Shown here piece after piece: positions 38,617 through 49,000 of a stretch of 64,000 nucleotides of DNA. The DNA is from Zelonia costaricensis. Lineage: Eukaryota > Euglenozoa > Kinetoplastea > Trypanosomatida > Trypanosomatidae. The stretch lies in NCBI GenBank assembly GCA_030849075.1, contig JASAOO010003554.1, forward strand, positions 1 through 64,000. The letters run 5' to 3'. A model generated the notes under the pieces. It was not told the DNA's origin and ran no database searches. It saw only the letters and a program-made list of their open reading frames with translations. The first letter of the stretch is position 1. Each line of letters starts with the position of its first letter. The position numbers were made by a program, and so were the translations under genes.

Positions 38617-41133
38617 TTAGTCGTCGTCATCGCTGCGGTTGGACTGGTGCTGTTGCTGCTGGCGCTTCTGCTGGCGCTTGCGCTGCCGCCGCGAGTTCTG
38701 CGCTGCTGTCGACTTGGTCATCGTCTGCGACGTCGCCGCGTCGCTGTTGTCGTCGTCGTCGCTGCTGTCCGAGTCATCGCGCTGACCGCCCCTCTTCACC
38801 GCGCCGGTACCACCAGCGCTGCTGCTGCCCTTCCCCGCGCCCGCTGCGGCGGCCGCCGCCTTTGCCGCCTTCTTCTTCGCCTTCCCCCGCCCACCCGGCT
38901 GCGCGACCCGCTCCGGGTCCTGGTGCGCGGCGTTCGCCTGCAACAGGCGCTCCACCTCCGCCGCGAGGCTGCCAGGCGAGGCATCCACGTCGCCGTCGCC
39001 GTCGGAGTCCGACGAAGAGGACTCGGAGGGGCGCGTCGGGTGCGCGCTGGTGGGCTTGCGCTGCGCCACCGCGGCTGTGGCGGCCGCGCCGCTCCCGCCT
39101 TCGCTGTCGCTGCTGCCGTCGCCCTCGTCCCCCGCAACCCCCTCGGGGTCGCGTTGGTGCGCCAGCTTCTCCTGTTTGCTCTGCCGCGGTGCGAAGTCCT
39201 TGTTGCGGAAGTGCGTGAAGTTGGAGCGGTTGTTGGCCTTCACGTTCTTTTTCTTCTCGCGGCGGCTCCGCTTCTCGTTGAGCTCCTCGGTGCGGGCCTG
39301 CTCCCGCTCCGCCTCCTCGCGGCGCTGCTCCTCCTCCACCCGCTCCCGCTCCCGCGCGGCCTCGGCGAGCAGCGCCTCCAGGTCGCGCCTCGCATCGCTG
39401 TCGGTGATGCCCGCCACTGCCGTCGGGGCTGCGGGCCTCTGCAATGCGGCCCAGTCCTCCTGCCGCCGCCGCGCCGCGCTGTCCTCGCCCTCCACCCCCT
39501 CCGCCTCCGCATCGTCGCTGTTCTTGTTGTTGTCTTCGTCCTCGTCCTCGTCGTCGCTGCTGCACGCTGCCGCCTCGGCCGACGCGGTGATGCACTCGCC
39601 GAAGAAGACGCGCAGGTGGTTCACCACCGCGATGGCAGACAGGTCAGTCAGGTGCAGCGCGGTGCCCTCGCTGGGGGTTGCCCGCATGGCGTCGTACAGC
39701 GTCTGCACCACGTACGGGTAGTTGCCCGGCTCGTTGGGCAGCGTGCACAGGTACGGGTCCGGCAAGTTCTGCGGCGTGCCGAAGGGGGCCCCGGTACCGA
39801 CGAGCAACTGCGAGAGCAGCACGACCGGGGCGTGGGGCGACGCAGAAGACGAAGAGGGGGACGGCGCTGTCGGTGCGGCCACACGCGGCGGAAGCAGCGC
39901 GGCGAGGGCCTCTGCCGTGGGCCCCTCCGCCGCCCCTCCCTCCTCCGCGGCCTTCACAGCAGACAAGCCGTCCGCCGTCGCCAGCACGTAGAAGGGGACG
40001 CTGAACGCCGCTGCTGCTGATGCGGGCAGTGCCGCGTCAGGGCGGTGCGTGCGGACGAGCTGCTGCATGGCGGGGGAGGCGTGCAAGACACGCAGACCGT
40101 CGTACAGCACCAGCGAGGACGGCACCCCTGCCGCTGTTGTCGCCGCAGCGAGAAGCTCGCTCAGCAGCTCCGCCGCGCGGTTCACCGTGTCCGTCAGCGA
40201 GGCGGCGTCGGCAGCAGAGAGGTGCAGCACGAGCGGAAGGCGCACCTCGGCGGCCACCCGCCAGCACTCCTTCAGCAGCCGCTCCTGTGCGTAGTGGGTG
40301 CCGTGGTCGCGGCTGAGGTTGAGTCCGCTGAGCACGCCGACGACGTCGCCGTGCTTCACGTTCGTCTCCAGCTCCTTGATCCACTGCTCGTGCAGACGCA
40401 TGTTCACGCGGTCGATGTTGTTGACGTGCACGCCCAAGATCGCATACAGGTTCACGCCAGCCTTTGAGGTCGGCGACGCGGAGGCGGCCGCGGTCGTGAT
40501 GGAGGCAACGACAGCACCAGGCGCCGCAGCGGCCGCGTCGTCCTTGAAGTGCACGTGCCGCGCCCCCTCGCCCACCCCACCACCCGCCGCCGCAGCGGGT
40601 GTCTGCCTGCTGCCGTCCCCAGCCTCCGCCCCCGCACCGCGGTGCAACTTGTTGTGCTGCACGCAAGCGTCCAGCAACAACGACTGCCGCTCGACCTCGC
40701 CGCACCAGCACACCATCGCGGCGAGCTTGCCGTCCTCGACGGCGCGGCGGAAGATGCCCTCTTGATCGTCCTCGAGCTTGCGTGACAGCAGCGCCACGGC
40801 CGCGTCGACGTGCAGCGAGGCGGCGGCGGTGCCCTGCGTCAGGGCCTCCCGCGCGAGGCCAACCGCCTTCTCCACCGCCCCACACGACGCAGCCGCGGGT
40901 GCAGTTGAAGCGGCACCCTCCGCACCCGCCGCGTCGGCAGCCGACGCGGCGGCCAGCGCCCTCAGCAGCGGCACGCACGCCGGGGGCGGGGTCGGGGTAG
41001 CACGGGTCGCGGGGGTGATGTAGTTCTTGTTGGCGCCTTTGTTCCTCGTGGTGGGGGCGCCCGGGTTCTTCTTGGAGCGGCGCAGGCTCGAGCCCTTCGC
41101 CTCACGGCCGCCACCGCGATCGACGAAGCCCAT
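38617..41133 (-). CDS. TatD-related protein with degenerate metal site and long charged C-terminus
   Basis: 838 residues from the ATG at 41133. Residues about 100-480 follow the TatD metal-dependent DNase barrel: GVHVNN near 234 (usual GxHPH), WIKELE, VVGVLSGLNLSRD near 270 (usual GEIGLDY), a helix QERLLKECWRVAAEVRLPLVLHLS near 303 (usual LPVVIHxR), GTGAPF near 446 (usual ETDxP) and PNEPGNYPYVVQTL (usual RNEPxxxxxV). The N-terminal DxHxH, the barrel Glu and the late Asp are all absent or replaced, so hydrolase activity is unlikely. After about residue 520 the chain becomes Asp/Glu-rich, then Lys/Arg-rich (KRSRREKKKNVKANNRSNF), then Ser/Asp/Gln-rich, suggesting a nucleic acid or protein binding tail. 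The first 45 residues are basic (RRSKKNPG, TTRNKGANKNY). Confidence 0.7.
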   Translation of the reverse strand: MGFVDRGGGREAKGSSLRRSKKNPGAPTTRNKGANKNYITPATRATPTPPPACVPLLRALAAASAADAAGAEGAASTAPAAASCGAVEKAVGLAREALTQGTAAASLHVDAAVALLSRKLEDDQEGIFRRAVEDGKLAAMVCWCGEVERQSLLLDACVQHNKLHRGAGAEAGDGSRQTPAAAAGGGVGEGARHVHFKDDAAAAAPGAVVASITTAAASASPTSKAGVNLYAILGVHVNNIDRVNMRLHEQWIKELETNVKHGDVVGVLSGLNLSRDHGTHYAQERLLKECWRVAAEVRLPLVLHLSAADAASLTDTVNRAAELLSELLAAATTAAGVPSSLVLYDGLRVLHASPAMQQLVRTHRPDAALPASAAAAFSVPFYVLATADGLSAVKAAEEGGAAEGPTAEALAALLPPRVAAPTAPSPSSSSASPHAPVVLLSQLLVGTGAPFGTPQNLPDPYLCTLPNEPGNYPYVVQTLYDAMRATPSEGTALHLTDLSAIAVVNHLRVFFGECITASAEAAACSSDDEDEDEDNNKNSDDAEAEGVEGEDSAARRRQEDWAALQRPAAPTAVAGITDSDARRDLEALLAEAARERERVEEEQRREEAEREQARTEELNEKRSRREKKKNVKANNRSNFTHFRNKDFAPRQSKQEKLAHQRDPEGVAGDEGDGSSDSEGGSGAAATAAVAQRKPTSAHPTRPSESSSSDSDGDGDVDASPGSLAAEVERLLQANAAHQDPERVAQPGGRGKAKKKAAKAAAAAAGAGKGSSSAGGTGAVKRGGQRDDSDSSDDDDNSDAATSQTMTKSTAAQNSRRQRKRQQKRQQQQHQSNRSDDDD

Positions 41134-41962
41134 GATGATAGACGGCTGAGGAAGTGTTCGTGATGCTGGGGCTGAGCTCTGCTGCAGGAAGGGGGAGGGG
41201 GAGAGGGGCAGTGTGTTGTGTGTACACAGCGACTGGCGACCGTAGCGAATAGATCAGATGCCAGTCAAGCACGCCAAGACGCACAGGTGTACGTGCCTGC
41301 CTGCGTGGGTGCGTGTTGATATGCGGCGGTGGTGTTGCCTGCGGAGCGGCCTCGTTTCTAACTTACCGTGGACGTGTGCGTGTGTGTGTGTGTGTGTGTG
41401 TGCTGCAGAGGAAGAAGGGTTGGGCTCTTTGGATAGCAGGAGACGGTGAGGGTGGGGAGAGCGAGGAGGGGTCGGAGAGGCGATCGGGGAGGGGGGGGGC
41501 GGCGCGGCGGGCTGCGCACGGTGGACGAGCTCTTGCAGCTGCCTCGTACGGGCTGCTGCGCGGAGGAGGGAGAGGACGGGGAGGTGCGGTGCCCTCCCCG
41601 TCCTCTTCCGTGCGCCGCGTCCTGGAAGGAACGCCGGCTCGTCGCTCTCCCACACATCAAGCGCGCACCCGCTGCAGCACGGGTATGGGCAGGTAGGGGG
41701 GGGGGAAGTCACAACCACGGAGGGGAGGGGGGGGCAGCTGTCCTGCGGGCTCCTCTCCCCACCCCCACCCCATTGCCGCACGTCATTGCCTCCTCCCGGA
41801 GAAACGTGAGGTTTCGCGTCTTGTGTTACGTGACCATCAGCACAACCACGCAACCAGCTTCAAGGACAACTCCCACATACAAACACAGGCACACACGGAG
41901 CTGCGCCACGGCGCACGCTCAGACAGGAAGCTCCACAGCACGACCACCCTTCCCCCACACCC
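41134..41962. other. Intergenic region
   Basis: No supported gene. It contains a candidate splice acceptor at 41182-41209 and a GT run at 41380-41402. Poly-G tracts occur near 41490, 41695 and 41727 on the plus strand. Confidence 0.6.
41182..41209 (-). promoter_or_regulatory. Candidate trans-splice acceptor for TatD-related gene
   Basis: On the minus strand a pure C/T tract (complement of 41187-41208) is followed by AG at 41183-41182. The implied 5' UTR is about 48 bases. Confidence 0.45.
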
Positions 41963-42886
41963 TTAAGCTCCGTTCTTGCTACGCCCGTCCACCGCAGACT
42001 CTCCCACCGCGCCGAGCTCGTCGAAGACGTACTGGTTGAAGAAGGCAGCCACGGCTACGCCGTCCTTGGCACTCTCCTCTTGCGGCAGCTGGGTATGCGT
42101 GAAGGACGACGACTTCTTGTCGCGGTTCGTCTGCAGCAGCAGCTTCGCCAGCTCCGCCGACGCGCTGCGCTGCTCGTCCATGAGCGAGGTGTACACGGCG
42201 TGGTCGGCCTCATGGCACACGTAGCACACCCCCTCCACCTTGTTCAGCGCCCGCAGCTCGTAGAGGTGCCGTGCGTCGGCCTCCATCTGCATCGCTATCG
42301 GAATAAATCCCTCGACGCGGAAGTGCTCGATCTGCATCGGCGGCACCGTCGCCGTCGGCGCGGACAGACCCGGGGCGGACAGCGGCGAGGCGGAGGACAG
42401 TGATGCCGTCGAAGCCGCGGCGCCTCCGTTGCCGGCCAGCAGCGGGCCCCACACCGCGGGCAGCTGACGAGCGAAGACGCGCAGCAGCACCGGCACGCCA
42501 ACCTCCATCACAGCCGGCAGCACCGTCGTGAAGAGCGGACTGGTTTGGCATATCTGGTTCGCCGTGGTGCAGGAGGTGGGGATGAGGTTGGGGTTGGAGC
42601 CGTCGATCAGGACGGCGAGGCGACGGCGCGGGTCGGCGAGGTCGGTGGGGACGGGCGGCAGGCGGTCCTTCGCCGGCCCCCGCGTGACGGCGCTCGGGCG
42701 TGCGGCGCCGCGCGGGTGGCCGTGCGCTGTGGAGGCCGGAGACGGCGAGGAAGATGGCGCTGTCGACGCGGATGTCGCCGTGCTGGGCGACGCCGCCGAG
42801 GAAGCGTGGAAGCCGGGGGCGGTGTAGCGGCCGCGGAGTGCTGCCGCGGCCGTGCACGCCACGCGAAGGGAGGACAGGGCACGCAT
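41963..42886 (-). CDS. NYN/PIN-like domain protein, probably mitochondrial nuclease
   Basis: 307 residues from the ATG at 42886. The start MRALSSLRVACTAAAALRGRYTAP is Arg/Ala/Ser-rich without acids, a likely mitochondrial presequence. An ATG 27 codons upstream adds MALPPLSLSLSP, which lies in the pyrimidine tract and was rejected. After a Ser/Pro/Thr linker a compact domain begins: RRLAVLIDGSNPNLIP with Asp95, VLLRVFARQLPAVWG, FIPIAMQMEADARHLYEL and VEGVCYVCHEADHAVYTSL. The spacing of LIDxxN, an internal acidic ExD before a helix, and a late strand ending in an acid fits the NYN (LabA-like) branch of the PIN nuclease fold, which cuts RNA with Mg2+. An Ala/Ser-rich insertion splits the domain at about 165-200. 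The C-terminus is a helical tail (MDEQRSASAELAKLLLQTN). Family placement is from motif pattern only. Confidence 0.6.
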   Translation of the reverse strand: MRALSSLRVACTAAAALRGRYTAPGFHASSAASPSTATSASTAPSSSPSPASTAHGHPRGAARPSAVTRGPAKDRLPPVPTDLADPRRRLAVLIDGSNPNLIPTSCTTANQICQTSPLFTTVLPAVMEVGVPVLLRVFARQLPAVWGPLLAGNGGAAASTASLSSASPLSAPGLSAPTATVPPMQIEHFRVEGFIPIAMQMEADARHLYELRALNKVEGVCYVCHEADHAVYTSLMDEQRSASAELAKLLLQTNRDKKSSSFTHTQLPQEESAKDGVAVAAFFNQYVFDELGAVGESAVDGRSKNGA

Positions 42887-43157
42887 GACGTGGCGTGGTG
42901 CCGCGATTGCCTCTGCCACGTCTGTGATGAAAGGGGAAAGTGAGAGAGAGAGAGGGGGAAGGGCCAAGGACGAAGACAGCCTTCGCGTGTGCGTGGATCA
43001 GCGTACGCGCGCGTGTGTGTGTGTGTGTGTGGCCTCGATGTGCGGAGCTGGAGCTGAGGGGCAGCGCAAGCACGTAAAGCAGCGACAAAGGACGTTAGTA
43101 AGTTGGGGGGAAGTGGAGAGGAGTGGTGGCGCTCCAACATAGACGAGGCATCGGTGT

Positions 43158-43189
<32 letters not shown>

Positions 43190-43719
43190 ACTCACACACA
43201 CACACAGCGCTGCACATGGCGATCGTGATGGACGAACTGCGCCGTGTGCGCAAAGGGGGCAGACCGCAAAAGCAGGGCTGCCTGTGGAACACCCGTGGCG
43301 CTGTGTGCCCCACACCCCACCCCCCTTCACGGCCACGCCACCGCCCCCTCTCACATCGCGCACACTCCACCAGCGAAGACTCCAGTGCATCAGCGTCAAC
43401 ACACAAGCACAACAGCTCGAGTGGCACAGAAGGAAGGGAAGGCGGCGTTAGGCCTCCGCTGCGTCTGCCGATGGCATGCGGCTTTAGACATGCATCCTTG
43501 TCGGTTCACAGTACAGAGGCACTGGAGGGTGTGGGGAAGGAAGATGGCAAAGAAAAAACCGCCAGGCTGCCCATGCGCGCACACACACACACGGCGCACA
43601 CACACGCAGCTGCACACACGCGGCTGCACCCGTGCCCTCGCGGTATGCGCGACACGCGTGAGGTACTTGCCCCGCTGAGCAACTCCGTCCTCCTCCTCCC
43701 TCCTCCCCACTCCTCACCC
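42887..43719. other. Intergenic region
   Basis: No supported gene. It contains a strong candidate splice acceptor at 42922-42963, a GT run at about 43013-43031 and a CA run at 43159-43183 with interrupted continuation to 43206. Confidence 0.6.
42922..42963 (-). promoter_or_regulatory. Candidate trans-splice acceptor for NYN-like gene
   Basis: On the minus strand a long C/T tract (complement of the purine run 42926-42963) is followed by AG at 42923-42922. It gives a 5' UTR of about 36 bases. Confidence 0.5.
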
Positions 43720-45330
43720 TCACCGCAGTGAGGCATCTTCGACGTAGATGATGGCGCCGCTCGAGACGCCGTAGAAGCCAATCGTCTCCTGCTCGTTGTC
43801 AAGCGGCGTCTGCGTCTCGAGCACGCCGCTGTCGCCGCTGCGGAAGCTGATGCGCTGGTTGACCGGCTTGATCTGGAACACCTTGTGGATCAGCGCCTTG
43901 AGCTTCGCCACGGTCAGGGAGCTGGGCAGCTTGTGCGACTGCGTCGCCTTCGACCCGTCCCCGCCCGCGGCGGCACCCGAGCCCGCCCACGCCGATGTCG
44001 TCGCAGCGTACCCGTTGGTGAAGTACAGCGTCACCTCCAGCATCACATAGTTGGCGCCGGTGCTGCTCGCGGTGTCGCCTTCGCGCTGGATTGCCAGGAC
44101 GACATCCTTGTGCTTCTCCTTCAGGAGGTCGACCAGCGGGTAGGGCACCCGCTGCGTGTCGGCTGCTGCTGCTGCCGCCGCCGTGCCCTCCGCCGCCGTG
44201 GCGCGCTGCTGGAGGCCGCGCTGGATGTACAGCAGCTCCGAGTCAAGCCGCTCCTTCGGCCGCACAGCCCCACGGTTCAAGAGCGTGATGGTCGGCAGCG
44301 CGGCGACCACGTACATGCGCGCGTTCGTCTCGTTCCACGTCGGCAGCAGCGCGCTGTAGGTGATGCGGAACGTCGCCAGCCGCGGACACAGCACGCGCAC
44401 CGCGTCCACCGTGCGTGGGTCCTGCAGCGTCGCGTTGCCGTTGAGGCAAAGGAGCGTCAGCGGGCGCAGGTACAGGTACGGCTGCAGCAGCGCCGCCGTC
44501 TCCGCATCGCGCCACACCACCTCGTCGTCGTCCGCGTCCCCTGCTGCAGCGGCCACCGCCGCACGTTGCACGACATCGTCCGGCAGCAGGAGGTCCTCCA
44601 GCTTGTTCTCTGTCAAGTACAGCTGCGTCAGCGCGGGAAACGTGTTCGTGATGGCCGTGCCGATGGCCCGCCAGTCCGCCAAGGCGTTGTGCGCGAGGCT
44701 CAGCGTCGTGATAAGCGGGAATACCGTCGCCTCGACATCCGCGGGCGACGCGTCCGGACCGGCGATGTCGAGCGAGTGGAGGTTGTTGGAGTCCAGGTGG
44801 AGCTCGGTGAGCTGCGGCACCTCGACCAGCGCGCGGAGCTGCGCCAGGGTGGTAAAGCCAGAGTTGTTCAGCACGAGCTTCGTCAGCCGCATCGAGGTGA
44901 GCGCCGGCGCAGCGGGCACGGGCAGCATCGGCTGCTGCTGCTGCTGGAGGAGAGTTGGTATGTCGCACAGCTGCAGCGTCAAAAGGTTGGGCAGGTAGGG
45001 GAGCAGCTTGCCCACCTCCGTCAGCGTCAGCGCGGTGTTCTCGGACAGGTCGAGCTCCTCCAAGCGCACCATGTTTGCCTCTTGCACCTCGTTGCCATCG
45101 TTAGGGCTGCTGCTGTTGCTGCTGTGCATCGCCACGGTGATGCCGCAGCCGCGCAACACGACGAGTGTGAGCCGATTGTGCTGACTCTGCCGCGCACGCG
45201 CCTGCTGCACGCCGACGAATTGCCACTTCTTGTCCTTTGCGAAGGCGGCGCCGAGCGGCTCTTCGGTGGTGTCGTCAGCGGAGCCGTACCGCTGCTTGAC
45301 GGCGTCCATGAAGCTGATGGGGTCGGCCAT
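43720..45330 (-). CDS. TBCE: Tubulin-folding cofactor E (TBCE), form without CAP-Gly domain
   Basis: 536 residues from the ATG at 45330 (MADPISFMDAVKQRYG). The longer frame is rejected as repeat translation. SFMDAVKQRYG matches the segment that follows the CAP-Gly domain in animal TBCE. A leucine-rich-repeat region follows (about 55-310: LTLVVLRGCG, LEELDLSEN, LTKLVLNNSGF, LTELHLDSNNL, ITTLSLAHN, LTQLYLTENKLEDL), then a linker with LLNRGAVRPKERLDSELLYIQ, typical of TBCE. A ubiquitin-like domain closes the chain (about 463-536: LTVAKLKALIHKVFQIKP to IIYVEDASLR). TBCE takes part in folding alpha-tubulin into the alpha/beta dimer with cofactors A-D. The CAP-Gly domain that binds the alpha-tubulin tail is missing at the N-terminus and is not encoded upstream. 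Confidence 0.82.
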   Translation of the reverse strand: MADPISFMDAVKQRYGSADDTTEEPLGAAFAKDKKWQFVGVQQARARQSQHNRLTLVVLRGCGITVAMHSSNSSSPNDGNEVQEANMVRLEELDLSENTALTLTEVGKLLPYLPNLLTLQLCDIPTLLQQQQQPMLPVPAAPALTSMRLTKLVLNNSGFTTLAQLRALVEVPQLTELHLDSNNLHSLDIAGPDASPADVEATVFPLITTLSLAHNALADWRAIGTAITNTFPALTQLYLTENKLEDLLLPDDVVQRAAVAAAAGDADDDEVVWRDAETAALLQPYLYLRPLTLLCLNGNATLQDPRTVDAVRVLCPRLATFRITYSALLPTWNETNARMYVVAALPTITLLNRGAVRPKERLDSELLYIQRGLQQRATAAEGTAAAAAAADTQRVPYPLVDLLKEKHKDVVLAIQREGDTASSTGANYVMLEVTLYFTNGYAATTSAWAGSGAAAGGDGSKATQSHKLPSSLTVAKLKALIHKVFQIKPVNQRISFRSGDSGVLETQTPLDNEQETIGFYGVSSGAIIYVEDASLR

Positions 45331-46035
45331 TTTACCGGAGGCTGTGACGCGTTCGCGTGGGGGGAGGGGGGGGCGCAGAAGGGGGAGGCGGGGGGGAGGC
45401 TGCGTCGGTGATGTTCGTTGTGCTTGTGAGTGTGTGTGTGTGTGTGTTGGTGCCTGTATGGGTATAGCTGTGTATGAGGCGGCGCGCAGGCAGGCAGCAA
45501 GGTCGACCGAGCTGCTTCTGGTATCGGCGGTGTGGGTGGGTGGGACGTGGAGAGAGAAGAGGGGGGGGGAGTGACGTGCGAGGGGCAGGACGACGCAGGT
45601 GCGTCCAAGCGAAAGGGAATCAACGGAAGACGATGGTGAGAGAGGGGAAGAGTGATGCAGCGGAGCCGACAGACGCAACCGCTGCTGGTGCGCCTCATCA
45701 CAACCACTGCGCACATAGCACTCTTCACCTCCTTACCCGAGCCGCGGCATGCGGCGACGCCGCGGGCTCCGCGACGGTGGAGTGGACGCGGCCCGGGGGC
45801 CTCCGAGTGCGGTAACCCATGAACGCACCCATTACGGACTCCCTCTCGGCCCCGTGCTCGCCAAGCAGCCACCGCCACGACCATGCAGTTTCCGCTACTT
45901 CGTCTTCTTGGCATGCGTTGATAATAAAGAGTTCTACATACACTCACGCTGTAAGTGCGTGCGCAGCTCCCGCGCGTGGCGGAGCCGGCGACGGCGATGA
46001 CGACGACGGCACACACGTTCAAGCAAAGCGCACCA
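45331..46035. other. Intergenic region between TBCE and giant kinase
   Basis: No supported gene. It contains the TBCE splice-site candidate at 45342-45399, an interrupted GT run at 45427-45448 and a hairpin at 45739-45769 (arms GAGCCGCGGC and GCCGCGGGCTC, one bulged base, loop of about 10) in the presumed kinase 3' UTR. Confidence 0.6.
45342..45399 (-). promoter_or_regulatory. Candidate trans-splice acceptor for TBCE mRNA
   Basis: On the minus strand a very C-rich tract (complement of 45357-45399) is followed by AG at 45343-45342, only about 11 bases before the TBCE ATG. Confidence 0.4.
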
Positions 46036-49000
46036 TCACGCGTCGCCGCGACGTGTGCGCGCGTAGGGGGCGGCCCGCCCGCCGCCGCCATCGCTGCTGT
46101 CCCCGCGCGTTGTGGCGAGGTACTGCTGCAGGATCTGCGGCGACGTGAAGGAGAAGTTCTGGAAGTGGTCGAAGCCGCCGCCGCTCACGGCGCCACCGAG
46201 GCCGCCCCCGCCTCCGCTGTTGCTTCCGTCGCTTGTGCGTCCGTCCCCGGCGCCACCGCGCTGCCCTTCGTTGCCACTCTGCGAAGACGATGAGTGCCGC
46301 TGCTCGACGGCCCCGAGGCCACCCGCGTCGTGGCGGCGGTGTGACTGATGCGGATGCTGTTGCGGATGTGGCCGCATGTGCGCCGCGATGATGTCATCGG
46401 CTTCGTCCTCGTCACTGACGGGTTCGACGACGCCCTGATGGTAGTGGTACGGCAGGCCGGCGTGCAGCAGCTGCGGCGGCGCCCCACGACGCGGGGGCAC
46501 GCCCGCGCTCGTGCTGCCGCCATGACCGTAGCTGGTGTGCGGCTGGTGCGGTTGTCGTTGTGGTGGCACGGGCTGGGGCTGGTGGAAGGGATCGAAGCTG
46601 TCGACGTCATCGCGGCGGCGGCCCAGCAGTCGTCCAGCGCCCCCGTCGTTGAAGGTGAAGCCGGCGAAGTCGTTGCCTGCGGTGGAGCCGAAGGCGCCGC
46701 TGCTGGAGATCGGGTTGGCGTCGCTGAAGCGGCCGTCGTTGAAGCTGCCGCGCGGCACGCTGACCGAAGGGACGGCGCCGCCCCGCGCGAGCACCGCAGA
46801 CGACGCCGCTGATGGCGTCTCAGGCAGCGGGGCACGCGGGTACTGCTGTGGCAGCGGCGGCTGCGGCGGTTGCTGCTGCTGCAGGCCCCGCGCGATGCGC
46901 TTGCGCTGCTGCTGCGCCCACATGGCCTGTGCGCCACGCCGATCGCCTGCCGCCGGCGGGCCTCCGGCACCTGCGCCACCCTGCGACGGCGGTGGCAACG
47001 GCGGCGTCGGGCCGGCAGCGGACGCGCGGTCGCTGGTGACGCCTGGCGCCGTCAGCGGGGCACCGGGCAAGCTCGCCATGCTCGCCTCGTCGTCGACGTT
47101 GTACGCGATGCCCGAGAGGGTCGTGAGGGGCCCGAACAGCTCGCCGCCTTCCCCGACGCTGTTCACACTGGTACCACCCAGCCCGCCAAGGCCCCCACCG
47201 AGCAGGTCCCCCGCACTGATGCCGACGCCGCTGCCGCCGACGCCGCCTAGGCTGATGCCACCCGTCGCGCCGCCGAGCGTGTCGACGCTGAAGGACAGCC
47301 CGAAGGCGTTGCTGTAGAAGTGGCTGCCGCTGCTGCTGCTGTCGAGCTGCTGCTGCTGCGCGTGCCGCCCGTCGTGCGCGGTGGGGCCGCCGTACCGCCC
47401 ACCACCACCGCCCCCAAGGGTCGTGCCGCCGCCACCGGCTGAGATGACGTCCGTGCCCAAGAAGGAGCCACCCTCACCGGCATCACCAACGCCGCTGCCA
47501 CCGAGGTGGGCCACGTACCGGTACGGCAGGTGCCGCTCACCGCTGCGCCCCAGCACCGCCCGCGGCGAGCTCTGCGGCGACGGCGAGCTTGTGTGGCCGT
47601 GGCTGTAGTGGGGGCGTCCCACGGCGAAGGGGGAGGTGAGGTGCTGCGCCACGCCGCGGAAGGAGCCCCCACCTGCGCCGCCGTCGCCGGAGCGGGAGGT
47701 CGCGTGGTGGTGCACCGGGCTGGTGCGGTACGCGGCGTCGCTCGCGGCCGCAGCCGTGGTGTCGCCATCCGCGCCCCCCTCATCCCCGCTGTGCACGCGA
47801 GCGTCCCCTTCGCCGTCCTGATCATCGTCCTCGCACGCGGCGCAGGTGGAGCGGCGCCGACGACGCGCACGGCGCGCCGCTCTGCCGCTTTCGACGTGCG
47901 CCGAGTCGGACGACGTCGTCGACGCCGACGCGCACGACCGCGACCCCCCGGAAGACTGCGTGAAGGTTCGCGCTGAGGTGGACGAGGTGGTGGACGAGAT
48001 CGGGGAGGAGGAGCCGAGCACGGAAGAGTTGTCCACGCCGTCCACGGCCGCGACCGCCGCGGCAGCGCTCGCGGCGACGATGGCGTTCGTGATGGAGTCG
48101 CGCAGGCTGCTGTCCAAACCGCGATGGCCGCGCCTGCGCTTGTCCTCTGCATCCGCGGCAGTAGCAACCCCCGCGCCCGCACTGCCTTCGAGTGGTGCAC
48201 TGCTCGTTGACGCAGCGTCGTCGCCGCTCTCCGTCGACCCCTCTGTCTCCTCCTCGTCACTCTCCTCCTCGTCCTCGTCCTCGTCCTCTTCCTCTTCCTC
48301 CTCGTCGCCTACGTCGCCGTCATCGGCATCGGCGGCATCCGCTGCGGAGCTCGCCGCGTCCGCGTCGTCGCTCGTGCGAGTGTCCTCCCCGCCGCTCGTC
48401 TCGTAGCCCCTCTCGTCCGCCGCGCCCTCCTCCTCGTCATCGTCCTCGCCGCTGGCGTGCGCCGCTGCTACTGCCGTTTCCGCCGCGGCTGAGCCCGCCC
48501 TTGCCGTGGCTGATGCGGCACTCGCCGGGGCGCCACCGAAGTCAGGGTTGTTGCTCCGCCCCGTCGGTGAGGCGACGCCGGTGCTGCCCGGGGCGGAGAT
48601 GCCGGAGTGGGTGCCGCACAGCATCTGCTCCGTCGTCGGGGACATGGACACCAACATGGGCTCGGCACGCTCCGCCGTTTGTGCGACCTGACTGGCGCTG
48701 CGCGACGTCATCAGGGACGTCACCGCCGTGCTTGAAGACCGGTCGCGGCGGCGGTGCGTGTCTGCCTGACCCCAAACCACATCTGCCTCGTCGTTCGATG
48801 GTGTGGTCGTTGTCGTTGTCGAGCCTGTGGATGCACGGGACGCGTCGGTCTCCACCGACCGCGTCGTGCGCGTCGCGTTAGGCCGTTGCGTGGAGAGCAG
48901 CGCGGGGGGCGCTATGCCGTCGCTGTTGCGGCCGCTACCTTCGGCGGCATCCGGCGACGACTGCAGGTGCTTGTCGCGTGTGCGGTGATGGAGGTCGTGC

